Below are positions 53,169 through 60,711 of a DNA stretch of 60,711 nucleotides, piece by piece. The translations under genes and the position numbers were made by a program. Source of the stretch: Candidatus Poribacteria bacterium (lineage in GTDB: Bacteria; Poribacteria; WGA-4E; WGA-3G); contig JAJEEK010000002.1 in the NCBI GenBank assembly GCA_022821065.1, positions 1-60,711 on the forward strand. Direction: 5' to 3'. Position 1 is the stretch's first letter. Every line of letters starts with the position of its first letter. The notes under the pieces were generated by a model that was not told where the DNA came from, did no database searches, and was given only the letters and a program-made list of their open reading frames with translations.

Positions 53169-54218
53169 TTGAAGAACCGTTATCTCTGCATTCTAACAAT
53201 CGTTTTTATTGGTGTCGTCGCCTGCACCTCGGTATCTGCCGACGAAGGGCATGAACATTCAGGCGACCGAATAAAAGAGTTGATAAACCAACCGCTTACG
53301 GTTCAATTGGCGATTGTTGCCCTTGTGGTCTCATTTGTGCTGGGGGGTTTGCATGCCTTGACCCCCGGACACGGGAAAGCCATCGTCGCGGCTTATCTTG
53401 TCGGTTCTAAAGGCAGAGTCATCGACGCAATTTTCCTTGGGCTTGTCGTTACTATTACACACACCTTTAGTGTCATAGTACTCGGCGTTGTCATGCTCGT
53501 GGCACAAGGGTTCGCACCGGAGGATATCGTCCCGTGGTTGAGCTTGTTCTCTGGGGTCCTGATCGTTGGTATTGGCGCGTGGCTGCTTGCAAGGAACATG
53601 AAGCAGTATTATAGCGGTAGTACACAGAACCAAGCACATGGGCATCAGCACCCGCATCCGCATGATCATTCACACGACCACCTACATGCCGACCACGATC
53701 ACGGACACGACCATGAACATGGACACGATCATGAACACTCGCACGCAGACGACCACGATCACGGACACGCCCCTTCTCATGACCATTCGCATGATGATGA
53801 CCACGGACACTCACATTCACACGACCGCGATCACAACCATGAACTTACGCATAGTCATGGTGGGCGAACACATACCCATGCTATCCCATCGGAACGGACA
53901 GGATTTTGGGGATTGCTATCGCTCGGTATCTCCGGTGGTATCGTGCCATGCGTTGATGCCCTCATCGGACTCCTATTCGCGATTAGCCTTAACAAACTTG
54001 TATGGGGACTCATTATCCTATGTGCTTTCTCATTCGGACTTGCTGCCGTGTTGGTTGCTATCGGTATTCTAATGGTGATGGCAAAACCGGTAGTTGAGCG
54101 TTTCACAGGCGAAGGGGTCTGGTTACAACGTCTACCGATGATCAGTGCCGCTGTCGTCATTCTACTCGGTGCCCTCTTAGTCTTCAAGGCATTCAACACT
54201 ATCGGTATTCATATTTGA
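53169..54218 (+). CDS. NicO-type nickel/cobalt transporter with His-rich loop
   Basis: A 349-residue membrane protein of the NiCoT/RcnA (NicO) type. The N-terminal signal-like helix is followed by GGLHALTPGHGKAIVAAYLVGS (the conserved HAxxPGHGK motif), then about two helices. A long His/Asp-rich loop covers residues about 157-239, mostly HDHGHDHEH-like repeats, and then come GLLSLGISGGIVPCVDALIGLL and two more helices. The loop probably binds nickel, cobalt or zinc. Both uptake and efflux members exist. The start is TTG 53169, with GAGGAT 10 nt before it; the preceding NHL gene ends 7 bp upstream. Confidence 0.83.
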   Translation: MKNRYLCILTIVFIGVVACTSVSADEGHEHSGDRIKELINQPLTVQLAIVALVVSFVLGGLHALTPGHGKAIVAAYLVGSKGRVIDAIFLGLVVTITHTFSVIVLGVVMLVAQGFAPEDIVPWLSLFSGVLIVGIGAWLLARNMKQYYSGSTQNQAHGHQHPHPHDHSHDHLHADHDHGHDHEHGHDHEHSHADDHDHGHAPSHDHSHDDDHGHSHSHDRDHNHELTHSHGGRTHTHAIPSERTGFWGLLSLGISGGIVPCVDALIGLLFAISLNKLVWGLIILCAFSFGLAAVLVAIGILMVMAKPVVERFTGEGVWLQRLPMISAAVVILLGALLVFKAFNTIGIHI

Positions 54219-54234
54219 AAAGGGGAAGCGATCT

Positions 54235-55116
54235 ATGCCCAACACTGTCGGAATCTTAAGCCCTGGTGATATGGGGCACACTGTCGGGGGTGTCCTCCGT
54301 CAAAACGGTTTACGCGTTATCACGTGTCTAAAAGATCGGAGTCAGCGTACCCGCCAACTCGCAGAAAAAGCAGGAATTGCGGATGTGCCAACCTATCCGC
54401 AACTTGTTACCGAAGCCGACTTGATTCTTTCGATCATGGTACCAGCACAAGCGAAATCCGCTGCGTCTGCAATCGCGGAAGCACTCCAACAGGTGGATAC
54501 AACCCTAACATACACCGACTGCAACGCTATCGCTCCACAGACGGTGCGTGAATTGGGAGATACGATCACTTCGGCAGGCGCGACTTTTGTTGACGCATCT
54601 ATTATCGGACCACCGCCTCGTACACCGGGAGCGACGCGCTTCTACGCATCGGGACCGAACCTTGATACGTTCTCTGAACTCAACAATCACGGGTTAGATG
54701 TACGTGCGCTTGGCGACGAGGTAGGACTCGCTTCTGCGATTAAGATGTGCTACGCCTCCCTAACGAAAGGGTTGACCGCACTCTGCACCGAATTGCTCAC
54801 CGCGGCATCCGTCTTAGGTGTTTCAGAAGCACTCACTGCTGAATTTCAGTTGAGTCAATCGGTACTTTTTGAACGGATGGAGAGAGGATTACCGGGCATG
54901 CCGCCAAAAGCGAGACGTTGGATCGGTGAGATGGAGGAGATTTCTGCGACCTTTGAACATGTCGGACTGACACCGAATATCCTGAAAGGCGCGGCAGATA
55001 TGTACCGATTTGTTGGCGACACGCACATCGCGGATCTCCCACCGGAGGCGCGCGACGAATTCCCGACTTTAGCCGAACTGATTGAAATCTTGGCAGAAAA
55101 CCTGAAATCGAAGTAG
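54235..55116 (+). CDS. 6-phosphogluconate dehydrogenase-like NAD(P) reductase (DUF1932)
   Basis: A 293-residue protein. The N-terminal Rossmann fold reads VGILSPGDMGHTVGGVLRQNG, a variant of the Gly-x-Gly-x-x-Gly motif. The C-terminal part (about 185-290), with AIKMCYASLTKGLTALCTELL, corresponds to the DUF1932 all-helical domain often attached to such dehydrogenases. The substrate is probably a hydroxy acid, but is unknown. The AAAGGGGAAG site precedes the ATG. It follows the NicO-type gene by 16 bp, completing an apparent operon that started near 51.6 kb. Confidence 0.86.
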   Translation: MPNTVGILSPGDMGHTVGGVLRQNGLRVITCLKDRSQRTRQLAEKAGIADVPTYPQLVTEADLILSIMVPAQAKSAASAIAEALQQVDTTLTYTDCNAIAPQTVRELGDTITSAGATFVDASIIGPPPRTPGATRFYASGPNLDTFSELNNHGLDVRALGDEVGLASAIKMCYASLTKGLTALCTELLTAASVLGVSEALTAEFQLSQSVLFERMERGLPGMPPKARRWIGEMEEISATFEHVGLTPNILKGAADMYRFVGDTHIADLPPEARDEFPTLAELIEILAENLKSK

Positions 55117-55190
55117 CCGGTTGCATCCCGTTTATTGTAGACCTAAGTTGTTCCTTTCAAAGACTCACCTGACTTCACCAAACATTCTCT

Positions 55191-55209
55191 GCTGACGGCT
55201 GACAGCCGA
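55191..55209. repeat. GCTGACGGCTGACAGCC repeat copy
   Basis: A clean copy of the dispersed repeat lies in the 102-bp gap between the convergent dehydrogenase and ABC transporter genes. Confidence 0.7.
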
Positions 55210-55218
55210 ATGCTTCTG

Positions 55219-57078
55219 TCAAACATACCATTGTGCTTGTGCTCTGAAAAACTGCGCGTAAAGTCCATCATTTGCTAATAACGTCTCATGGTCTCCGTCT
55301 TCAACAATTGTGCCGTTATCAAGGACAAGAATCCGATCACAAGTACGGACTGAAGACAAACGATGCGAAATTATAAGGGCTGTCCGTCCGGCACTTCGTT
55401 GAATAAATCGTTCATAAATTGCCTGTTCGGCTAACGGGTCCAGTGCTGCAGTCGGTTCATCAAGGACAACCAACCATGGCGTTTCCCGCATGAAACCCCT
55501 TGCGGTTGCGATGCGTTGCCACTCGCCGCCGGATAGATCGCGCCCCCCGAAAGTTGGTCCTAACACCGTCTCGTAACCGGCGGCGAGTCCCTCTATAACC
55601 GAAACTGCCCCACCAGCAGTCGATGCCACTTCCATGCGTTCCGGATGTTCAAGATCGCCAAAAATAATATTCTCGCGGGCAGTCAGATGATAGCACGTAA
55701 AATCCTGAAACACCGCACTACAATGCGTTAGCCACTCCTGACGCGCTTCTTCGTTTAAGGGTATATCTCCCACGCGAATTACACCTGTTTGTGGTTGATA
55801 GAGTCCAAGCAGTAGGCGTGCCAGTGTAGATTTCCCTGCACCGTTGGGTCCAACGAGTGCCACCCGCTCCCCTTTATTCACTGTTAGGTTTACCTGCCGA
55901 AGTACCGGTGCTTGCGCGTTTGGATAGAAAAACGAAACATTTTCTACCTGTAGGTGTGAAGGCTCCTGTGAAGCGGTCAGGTTCGGTGCTTTCTGAGGTG
56001 TTGAAGGGGTGCTGCTTGTAGGAGGGGTTTTCAACCCCGATACCGTGTCGGTATCACGATCTAAAAACGAGTACAAATCTCCTGACAAGCGGCGCATCTC
56101 GCCCGCAATCAATAGAAAATAACCAGCGACTCCGTCCCAGATACCATCTAAGTTAACGATGGCGACAGCAGCGGCGACATAGGTGCCGACTGTCAATCTA
56201 CCGCGAGAGACCTCCAGCAATAAAAGAATAAGAGAACAAACGTACAACAAGGCACGTGAAATACCAATTGCAATATGCGCTAAAAATTTACGCCGTTCAA
56301 TTGCCTGCTGTTTTTCTATAAGTTCTTGCCATAACTTTTGCCAGCGTTCTATCCATAAGTCCTGTGCTTGGTATAACCGCACTTCCTTACCTGCACCCCG
56401 ATCTGTCAAGATACCCTCTAACGCATCTCGCTCCCGTCGTTGTGGTGTCTGTTGGACATCAAGGCTGTAAGCATCAACAGCAAAGCGTGAACCACTCCAC
56501 CAAGACGCTATACCGGTCACCGTAGGCAGCAGTGCTAACAAGGGATGTAGACTCCACAGCACGATACCAAGGGCGGTGACGCTGATTAATTGTTGGATGC
56601 TGTCAACGATCCACCACACAATCTCTTCAAGCTCATCACCGGACATAGAACGCGCTCGCGCCAACGCATTTTGGAATTCTGACGTTTGGAACTCGATCAA
56701 TTCTATTGTATTGGATTTCCGGACAATACCCTCACTCATCCAAATCTCGATGTTTTCTCGGACAGTGAGACGTAACGGTTCTCTTAACTGGTCTGCGAGC
56801 GTACTATAGATTTGCAGGCCGAGGAGCGCGAGCAACCAAGGAACGACCTGCCGCCACCAGCCGGCATCACCTATAGCGGCGGTGATTACGTTGACCAAGT
56901 GTTCCGTCACGAAGAACTCGCCTACAGGTAGAACGCCGAGGGATAACGTGAGAAACATCATCCCTGAAAGCGAGAGCGCACCACTCCGCCAGACAATCGC
57001 AAAAGTACGGAAGTATGCGATGATACTCTCTTTCGCAGCCGATCTCCATGTCTTCCATTTTCCATTACCATTTTGCAT
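55219..57078 (-). CDS. ABC half-exporter (permease fused to ATPase)
   Basis: A 619-residue type I ABC half-transporter. About six membrane helices fill residues 30-330. The ATPase domain has Walker A GPNGAGKST, a Q-loop FQDFTCYH, signature LSGGEWQR, Walker B WLVVLDEPTAALD and a switch His in IISHRLSS. A Pro/Thr-rich linker joins the two. It is paralogous to the interrupted gene just upstream on the same strand, and the two would be expected to form a heterodimer exporting a lipid or a peptide. ATG with AAGGA 10 nt before it. A dispersed hairpin element lies inside its linker codons at 56018-56040. Confidence 0.9.
   Translation of the reverse strand: MQNGNGKWKTWRSAAKESIIAYFRTFAIVWRSGALSLSGMMFLTLSLGVLPVGEFFVTEHLVNVITAAIGDAGWWRQVVPWLLALLGLQIYSTLADQLREPLRLTVRENIEIWMSEGIVRKSNTIELIEFQTSEFQNALARARSMSGDELEEIVWWIVDSIQQLISVTALGIVLWSLHPLLALLPTVTGIASWWSGSRFAVDAYSLDVQQTPQRRERDALEGILTDRGAGKEVRLYQAQDLWIERWQKLWQELIEKQQAIERRKFLAHIAIGISRALLYVCSLILLLLEVSRGRLTVGTYVAAAVAIVNLDGIWDGVAGYFLLIAGEMRRLSGDLYSFLDRDTDTVSGLKTPPTSSTPSTPQKAPNLTASQEPSHLQVENVSFFYPNAQAPVLRQVNLTVNKGERVALVGPNGAGKSTLARLLLGLYQPQTGVIRVGDIPLNEEARQEWLTHCSAVFQDFTCYHLTARENIIFGDLEHPERMEVASTAGGAVSVIEGLAAGYETVLGPTFGGRDLSGGEWQRIATARGFMRETPWLVVLDEPTAALDPLAEQAIYERFIQRSAGRTALIISHRLSSVRTCDRILVLDNGTIVEDGDHETLLANDGLYAQFFRAQAQWYV
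56018..56040. repeat. Hairpin repeat inside the ABC transporter coding region
   Basis: GTAGGAGGGGTTTTCAACCC plus CGA: GGGGTT (56024-56029) pairs with AACCCC (56033-56038). It is in frame in the linker between the membrane and ATPase domains. The same layout as 22001-22015 indicates a dispersed element, here tolerated within a gene. Confidence 0.6.
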
Positions 57079-57085
57079 TTTTAAA

Positions 57086-57266
57086 TTTTCCTTGCGGTTC
57101 GTTCAGGTCGGATTTGTATTTGGTATCCATCTCCGTATATCCGTTCTCCATTTCATTCCGAACTCGGTTTTTAGAATTGTCCTGATTACTTTTTCCTTGC
57201 GGTTGATTCAGGTCGGATTTGTATTTGGTATCCATCTCCGTATATCCGTTCTCCATTTCATTCCGA
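57086..57266. repeat. 76-bp imperfect direct repeat between the two ABC genes
   Basis: Bases 57086-57161 recur at 57191-57266 (offset 105) with two adjacent mismatches. The second copy covers the last codons and the stop of the upstream ABC gene (57258-57266). On the minus strand the unit contains a possible ATG and reads NGYTEMDTKYKSDLN in both copies. This may be a short duplicated intercistronic element or a small tandem-repeat gene. Confidence 0.85.
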
Positions 57267-58685
57267 TTGGTACCAGTGTGCTTGTGCTTGGAAAAATCTG
57301 GCATAGAGACCATCTTGGGCAAGTAATGCCTCGTGTGTCCCGTCTTCAACAATACGCCCTGAATCCAATACCAAGATTCGGTCGGCGAGACGCGCCGATC
57401 CGATTCGGTGTGAAATCAGGAACGTCATCCGCCCCGCCGCAAGTTCAACAAAACGTTGATAGAGTTCGACCTCGGCTTGTGGATCCAACGCTGCCGTCGG
57501 TTCGTCAAGAACGAGAACTTGTGGATCTCTAACCAACGCCCGCGCAAGTGCAATTTTTTGCCATTCACCACCAGATAACTCTGCACCTTCACCCTCTTCA
57601 CCGAGTGAAGGATCTAAAAATGTATCCAAGCCGCGTGGAAAAGTTTGAAAACGTTCCTCGATACCAACCGCACTGATGACGCGCCGGAGTGCTGCGTCGT
57701 CAATGTGGAAGTTCGGGGGACCCGGCACCAATTCCTCACGCACAGGTCTACGAAATCGCGCAAAATCCTGAAAAACGGCGGCACAGTTAAGGGCGATCTG
57801 ATCTGGGGCAATTGCGGCGATGTTTTTCTCGTCATAGCGGATTGTTCCAGCATCAGGTTTGTATAATCCGAGCAATAGTTTAATAAGTGTTGATTTCCCG
57901 GCACCGTTAACACCCACGATACTAATGATCTCTCCCGGACGTACTTGAAAATTTATGTCTTGTAACACGTCGTCCGTTGAACCCGGATATTGGAAACGTA
58001 GATTGCGGACTTCTAACCCATGCGCTAACGGTTGTGGGAAGGTCTTGGTGCCTGACTCGCTCCGCGTCGTTTTTCCACGCTCTAAGAGGAGATGCAAATC
58101 ACGAAGTAACGGGACATCTTCAAGTATGTTTTGTATGAGTCTGAGCAATCCCTCCAGATCTCCTTGGAAGAATGCAGCAGTGCCGGTAAGAATCACATAA
58201 TCTCCAAGTGTGAGGTGCCCCTCTACAATACGCGCAGCGAGTATACCAATTGCTATTGCGTACGCGATGACTTCAGCGATAGTGGTACCGATGGAGGCTC
58301 TCGCTTCTGTCCATATCTTTGCCAGCGATTCTTCCTTCCATTTTTGGTGATTCGTTCGCCAGCGTCCGAAAAGCAGATTGAAAAGCCCATAGAGTCGCAC
58401 TTCTTGTCCAGAGGCGGTACCGAGCAATAAACTCAGCATATAATCCATCATACGCCGTACAGGTGTCGCTGCGTAATCGTGGCTGTACCGTCTTTCGGCG
58501 GTCTTAACTTTAATCCAGGCGGAGGGTAGCGCGGGTAACCCGACTACGAGTACCAGCAGCGGATCCGCTATCCATAGGATGACCCCGTACCCAACCAATG
58601 TCACGCAGAGTTGCCCGATTTCTGTTATAAATCGCAGCAGGTTCGTGAGCCGATGCCCGAGTGCTTGGCGCGCCCGTTGTATCAA
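57258..58685 (-). CDS. ABC half-exporter, 3' part (gene interrupted by an in-frame stop)
   Basis: The 475-codon frame from TTG 58685 covers membrane helices 3-6 and the full ATPase: Walker A GVNGAGKSTL, LSGGEWQK, Walker B VLVLDEPTAALDP and a switch His in LISHRIG. The same frame continues upstream through P, Q, T, Y and D and then a TAA at 58701-58703. The missing N-terminal part is the neighbouring frame at 58701-59105. In the paralogue at this point the sequence continues without a stop, and one base change (CAA to TAA) would explain it. This fragment alone lacks the first membrane helices and is unlikely to function unless restarted. Confidence 0.82.
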   Translation of the reverse strand: MIQRARQALGHRLTNLLRFITEIGQLCVTLVGYGVILWIADPLLVLVVGLPALPSAWIKVKTAERRYSHDYAATPVRRMMDYMLSLLLGTASGQEVRLYGLFNLLFGRWRTNHQKWKEESLAKIWTEARASIGTTIAEVIAYAIAIGILAARIVEGHLTLGDYVILTGTAAFFQGDLEGLLRLIQNILEDVPLLRDLHLLLERGKTTRSESGTKTFPQPLAHGLEVRNLRFQYPGSTDDVLQDINFQVRPGEIISIVGVNGAGKSTLIKLLLGLYKPDAGTIRYDEKNIAAIAPDQIALNCAAVFQDFARFRRPVREELVPGPPNFHIDDAALRRVISAVGIEERFQTFPRGLDTFLDPSLGEEGEGAELSGGEWQKIALARALVRDPQVLVLDEPTAALDPQAEVELYQRFVELAAGRMTFLISHRIGSARLADRILVLDSGRIVEDGTHEALLAQDGLYARFFQAQAHWYQSE

Positions 58686-58700
58686 ATCATACGTCTGCGG

Positions 58701-59105
58701 TTAATCAAAAACGGCAAAGTCGATATGCGTCGTTGCCTCAAGTAAGGCGCCCTGCTGGTGGAGTCCGATAAGGTTTTTCATCTTCCATTGCAGGTATCCA
58801 TCACAAGTGCCTGCTATATTTCTGAACATTGCCAGAAGCACGAGTGCTGCCACCCATGGTGCTGCGGTTTCTAAATTCAAGTCCGCTTCGTTATCGAGAA
58901 AAGCAGCGATGAGGTTCACCAGTTCCCGGCTCGCCCAAAGAATGCCTATCGGAATACACCCGTGTGTGAGTGTCAGAAGTGCTTGCGCAATCGCGCCGAA
59001 TCGGCTGGCGCGCCAAGCAACAAAGAAAAAACGGCGCAGTGTCTTTAGCGCGGACGGACGTGATTCTGATTCTGTGTTGGGGGAATGTGTGTCGTTGGTA
59101 TCCAT
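58701..59105 (-). CDS. ABC half-exporter, 5' part (ends at an in-frame stop)
   Basis: These 134 codons give the N-terminus of the second ABC half-exporter: a soluble start MDTNDTHSPNTESES, then two membrane helices (GAIAQALLTLTHGCIPIGILW and WVAALVLLAMFR) and a stop TAA (58701-58703). ATG 59105 has GGAG 7 nt before it; an ATG further upstream (59141) lies inside a terminator hairpin, so it is less likely. Joined through the stop, the full protein would be about 615 residues, close to the 619 of the paralogue. Confidence 0.78.
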   Translation of the reverse strand: MDTNDTHSPNTESESRPSALKTLRRFFFVAWRASRFGAIAQALLTLTHGCIPIGILWASRELVNLIAAFLDNEADLNLETAAPWVAALVLLAMFRNIAGTCDGYLQWKMKNLIGLHQQGALLEATTHIDFAVFD

Positions 59106-59116
59106 CTCTTCACTCC

Positions 59117-59156
59117 AATAAAAATAGCCTACGGGATTCATTTAATCCGAAGGCTA
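59117..59156 (-). terminator. Terminator reading leftward
   Basis: On the minus strand TAGCCT (59125-59130) pairs with AGGCTA (59151-59156), with an inner GGATT/AATCC stem, followed by a TTTTTATT run to 59117. It would end transcription coming from the right, just before the ABC gene. This argues for ABC translation starting at 59105 rather than 59141. Confidence 0.65.
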
Positions 59157-59215
59157 TAAAAAAAATCAATTAAAATTGGAGAATGTAGTGTAAATTGTGT
59201 GATTAAGGTTCTATT

Positions 59216-60303
59216 AGGACTTACGCAAAGTTGACGACAATAGAAGGATTTTCGATCTCTCGTCGAATATAATCATCGTATAAACTTCCTTTGAGACGGT
59301 AAATCGTTTGACCCGTCGCCCGTGCAGCACGCGTTAGACTTATCCAAACCGACAAACAGCAGGCAATATGGTTCCGCTGTCCACGATGATGACGACTTTG
59401 GCACTTGCTGATACCGGTAGTTTGCTTCAGTTCACGATGAAGTTGCTCAATCTTCCACCGAATGCGACAGTCTTGTTTCGTCGCTTTCGTATCGGATTGA
59501 GATAAATCGTTGGGCACAATGTATTCCGTGCGCCCGGAGTCAGACGCTATCCGAAACAACTTCACTTGGTGCCCCTTCGGAAACTTTCTGATATGCACAA
59601 GTTTACCTTCTCGTTGCTCAGTTTCTGTCCAAATCAACGAATCAATGCGTTTATGTTTATCGACACCCTCGGAGTCATTGACGAGACGGTTACATTTTAA
59701 GGGAGCATAGTAGATCTTTGGGATCGCTTCAATGGCTTTCATCACCTTCATTGAAGCATACCAAGAATCTATCAATACCGTCCGAAACGGTAGACGCTTA
59801 ACGAAATAAGCATTTCGCAACATCTCTTGAAGATGCTGGAGTTTCGTTTTACCATCTCGGTCAATGTCATAGATACGATAATCAATGATCCAATAACGGT
59901 GTATCTCCGGGTTGACGTAGACGCACGTTAGGAGACCAATACCTTGGATCACACGTTTTTCAGAACCGCTCCATTGTCTGCGAACAGGCTGTATCTCTTT
60001 CGCGTAAGGCTTTGGAAGAACAGTATCATCAAAAAGGAGATAACCCGCTTCATGAAAGTCAATATCATTTCTCACCGATCGCCAGAGTTGGCGGGCCGGT
60101 ATACGTTCTGTATTCAGGAGACGGTTGAGTTGATCATGACTCCACTTCTGCGTATGATCGGCAAAATACGTCTGTGTGAAGTTCTGAAAGCCTGCTAACA
60201 GAAATTGACAATAATCCAAGAAGAGCGGTTCTCTCTTTTCGGAAAGATTAATGTTAGTCATAAGGACAAAGTATAACACATTTTAAGCGATTGCGTAAGT
60301 CCT
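59216..60303. mobile_element. IS4/IS701-like insertion sequence
   Basis: About 1.09 kb bounded by inverted repeats AGGACTTACGCAA (59216-59228) and its complement TTGCGTAAGTCCT (60291-60303), 13 bp with one more matching base outside each. It carries one transposase gene whose stop codon lies in the left repeat. Only ATT can be read as a flanking duplication, so the target duplication is short or has been lost. It has cut the permease gene to its right, and the rest of that gene is absent on the left. Confidence 0.82.
59221..60261 (-). CDS. IS4/IS701-like DDE transposase
   Basis: A 346-residue DDE transposase. Candidate catalytic residues: the first Asp in LLFDDTVLPKP, the second Asp in TVLIDSWYAS and the Glu in WKIEQLHRELKQTTG, followed by SKCQSR, the C-terminal signature of IS4-superfamily elements. 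The start ATG 60261 is preferred to a GTG 18 nt upstream (60279); neither has a good ribosome binding site, which is usual for insertion sequences. The TAA stop overlaps the left inverted repeat. The frame looks intact, so the element may be active. Confidence 0.87.
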   Translation of the reverse strand: MTNINLSEKREPLFLDYCQFLLAGFQNFTQTYFADHTQKWSHDQLNRLLNTERIPARQLWRSVRNDIDFHEAGYLLFDDTVLPKPYAKEIQPVRRQWSGSEKRVIQGIGLLTCVYVNPEIHRYWIIDYRIYDIDRDGKTKLQHLQEMLRNAYFVKRLPFRTVLIDSWYASMKVMKAIEAIPKIYYAPLKCNRLVNDSEGVDKHKRIDSLIWTETEQREGKLVHIRKFPKGHQVKLFRIASDSGRTEYIVPNDLSQSDTKATKQDCRIRWKIEQLHRELKQTTGISKCQSRHHRGQRNHIACCLSVWISLTRAARATGQTIYRLKGSLYDDYIRREIENPSIVVNFA

Positions 60304-60552
60304 ATTGAAGATACTCAATGGGTTCGGCGGACGGTCAACACGTACTTCACCTGCGGAATAGGTAATTTCCTCCTGCAGTTGGCGTTGGTGCATTTTGACA
60401 GCATCGTTATGACTTGCCAAACGTCGTTCATAATCTATAATCAACACAAAAGTATTGGCAACGACAAGCAACAGTATGATGAAAGTCGCTGCCGCGAAAC
60501 GGAATGTCATGAGATTGTCGAGGAGTTCTCGACGGATGAGTGTCATCAGCAT
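60283..60552 (-). pseudogene. ABC-2 type permease truncated by the insertion sequence
   Basis: The 5' end of a gene encodes an N-terminal fragment of about 83 native residues: a cytoplasmic start, one membrane helix (AATFIILLLVVANTFVLII), then soluble sequence ending RPPNPLSIFN. The frame then runs into the insertion sequence and stops after six or seven foreign codons (TAA at 60283-60285). The ATG 60552 follows a GGAGGT site. ABC-2 membrane proteins normally have several hundred more residues; these are not found left of the element. Confidence 0.78.
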
Positions 60553-60557
60553 TTTTA

Positions 60558-60711
60558 TTAGACCTCCACGCGGACAAAAGCGAGATACGCACCAGACAAA
60601 AGAACGATGAGAAATAGCGTTAGCAACGACAGATCGACCGCTGCTGCGTTGAAATCTCGACGCAGGCTGAGTGTATCTTCAAATATCGGAATGGCTTCCG
60701 GTGAAACGGGT
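60558..60711 (-). CDS. C-terminal part of an ABC-2 type permease (gene continues beyond the window)
   Basis: The last 50 codons of a gene whose start lies outside the window. The sequence ends DLSLLTLFLIVLLSGAYLAFVRVEV and TAA, a membrane helix near the C-terminus with a short tail, as in ABC-2 permease subunits. The truncated gene follows immediately (5 bp from the stop to the next ATG), so they were probably a pair of permease subunits of one transporter. Its ribosome binding site for the next gene lies within its last codons. Confidence 0.68.
   Translation of the reverse strand, partial: PVSPEAIPIFEDTLSLRRDFNAAAVDLSLLTLFLIVLLSGAYLAFVRVEV

Noticed and set aside
53491..53820. Minus-strand frame with Val-His-Arg repeats opposite the His-rich loop
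   Set aside because: This is a composition artefact of the His/Asp codon repeats of the transporter gene.
51637..54218. A defence island made of the PD-(D/E)XK-like protein and its neighbours
   Set aside because: The neighbours are an NHL propeller and a metal transporter. There is no methylase, helicase or other defence partner.
59211..60310. Target site duplication of the insertion sequence
   Set aside because: Only ATT can be read as a shared flank, and the boundary base is ambiguous, so no duplication is claimed.
1..60711. tRNA, rRNA or CRISPR elements
   Set aside because: Scanning by eye found no cloverleaf, rRNA-like segment or regularly spaced repeat array. Small or unusual RNAs could be missed this way.

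Overview
The window reads as a bacterial chromosome segment of about 50% GC, most likely from the Candidatus Poribacteria or a close relative. That assignment is inferred from gene style: a choline-sulfatase-like sulfatase next to a phytanoyl-CoA dioxygenase, a 3-keto-disaccharide hydrolase (DUF1080) protein, SMP-30 and NHL propellers, a DUF6785-type membrane protein, LptF/LptG (so a Gram-negative envelope), and dispersed intergenic repeats. There is no rRNA, tRNA or CRISPR array that I can see.

Layout. 0.1-2.3 kb: a compact UvrD-type helicase with a GIY-YIG nuclease domain embedded in it, then a tiny coiled-coil membrane protein. 2.4-14.9 kb: mostly catabolic and housekeeping genes (polytopic DUF6785-like protein, SMP-30 lactonase, amidase, Pro/Asn-rich lipoprotein, phytanoyl-CoA dioxygenase plus sulfatase, DUF1080 protein, aldo/keto reductase, MutY, SUMF1-domain protein). 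15-23 kb: a Ski2-like helicase, a GNAT protein, two HEAT-repeat lipoproteins (one with PDZ domains), a metallophosphoesterase, a cupin and TrpF. 22.9-27.8 kb: two paralogous exported proteins flanking a GT39-like membrane glycosyltransferase, then an ammonium transporter. 27.9-31.2 kb: a two-domain hydrolase, a HigBA-like toxin-antitoxin pair and a second antitoxin whose toxin survives only as a remnant. 31.2-38.3 kb: PurD, a Cys-motif/winged-helix protein, a VWA protein, an SDR, a polyprenyl synthase and a LacD-like aldolase. 38.5-46.2 kb: LptF and LptG, an ICMT-like methyltransferase, exported and membrane proteins, an epimerase, a Rieske protein and a gamma-glutamyltransferase. 46.5-55.1 kb: an M14-like carboxypeptidase, NusB, an NHL-propeller/outer-membrane-barrel fusion, a PD-(D/E)XK-like protein, an NHL protein, a His-rich Ni/Co transporter and a 6PGDH-like reductase. 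55.2-60.7 kb (minus strand): two ABC half-exporters, one split by an in-frame stop codon, an IS element, and two ABC-2 type permease genes, one cut by the IS.

Promoters of the TTGACA/TATAAT type are visible at several operon starts. Strong hairpins sit between convergent genes. The right end looks like a decaying, IS-rearranged region. The most unusual coding feature is the helicase-nuclease fusion at the left end. The degraded toxin locus, the interrupted ABC exporter and the families of short repeats are the other points worth a second look.
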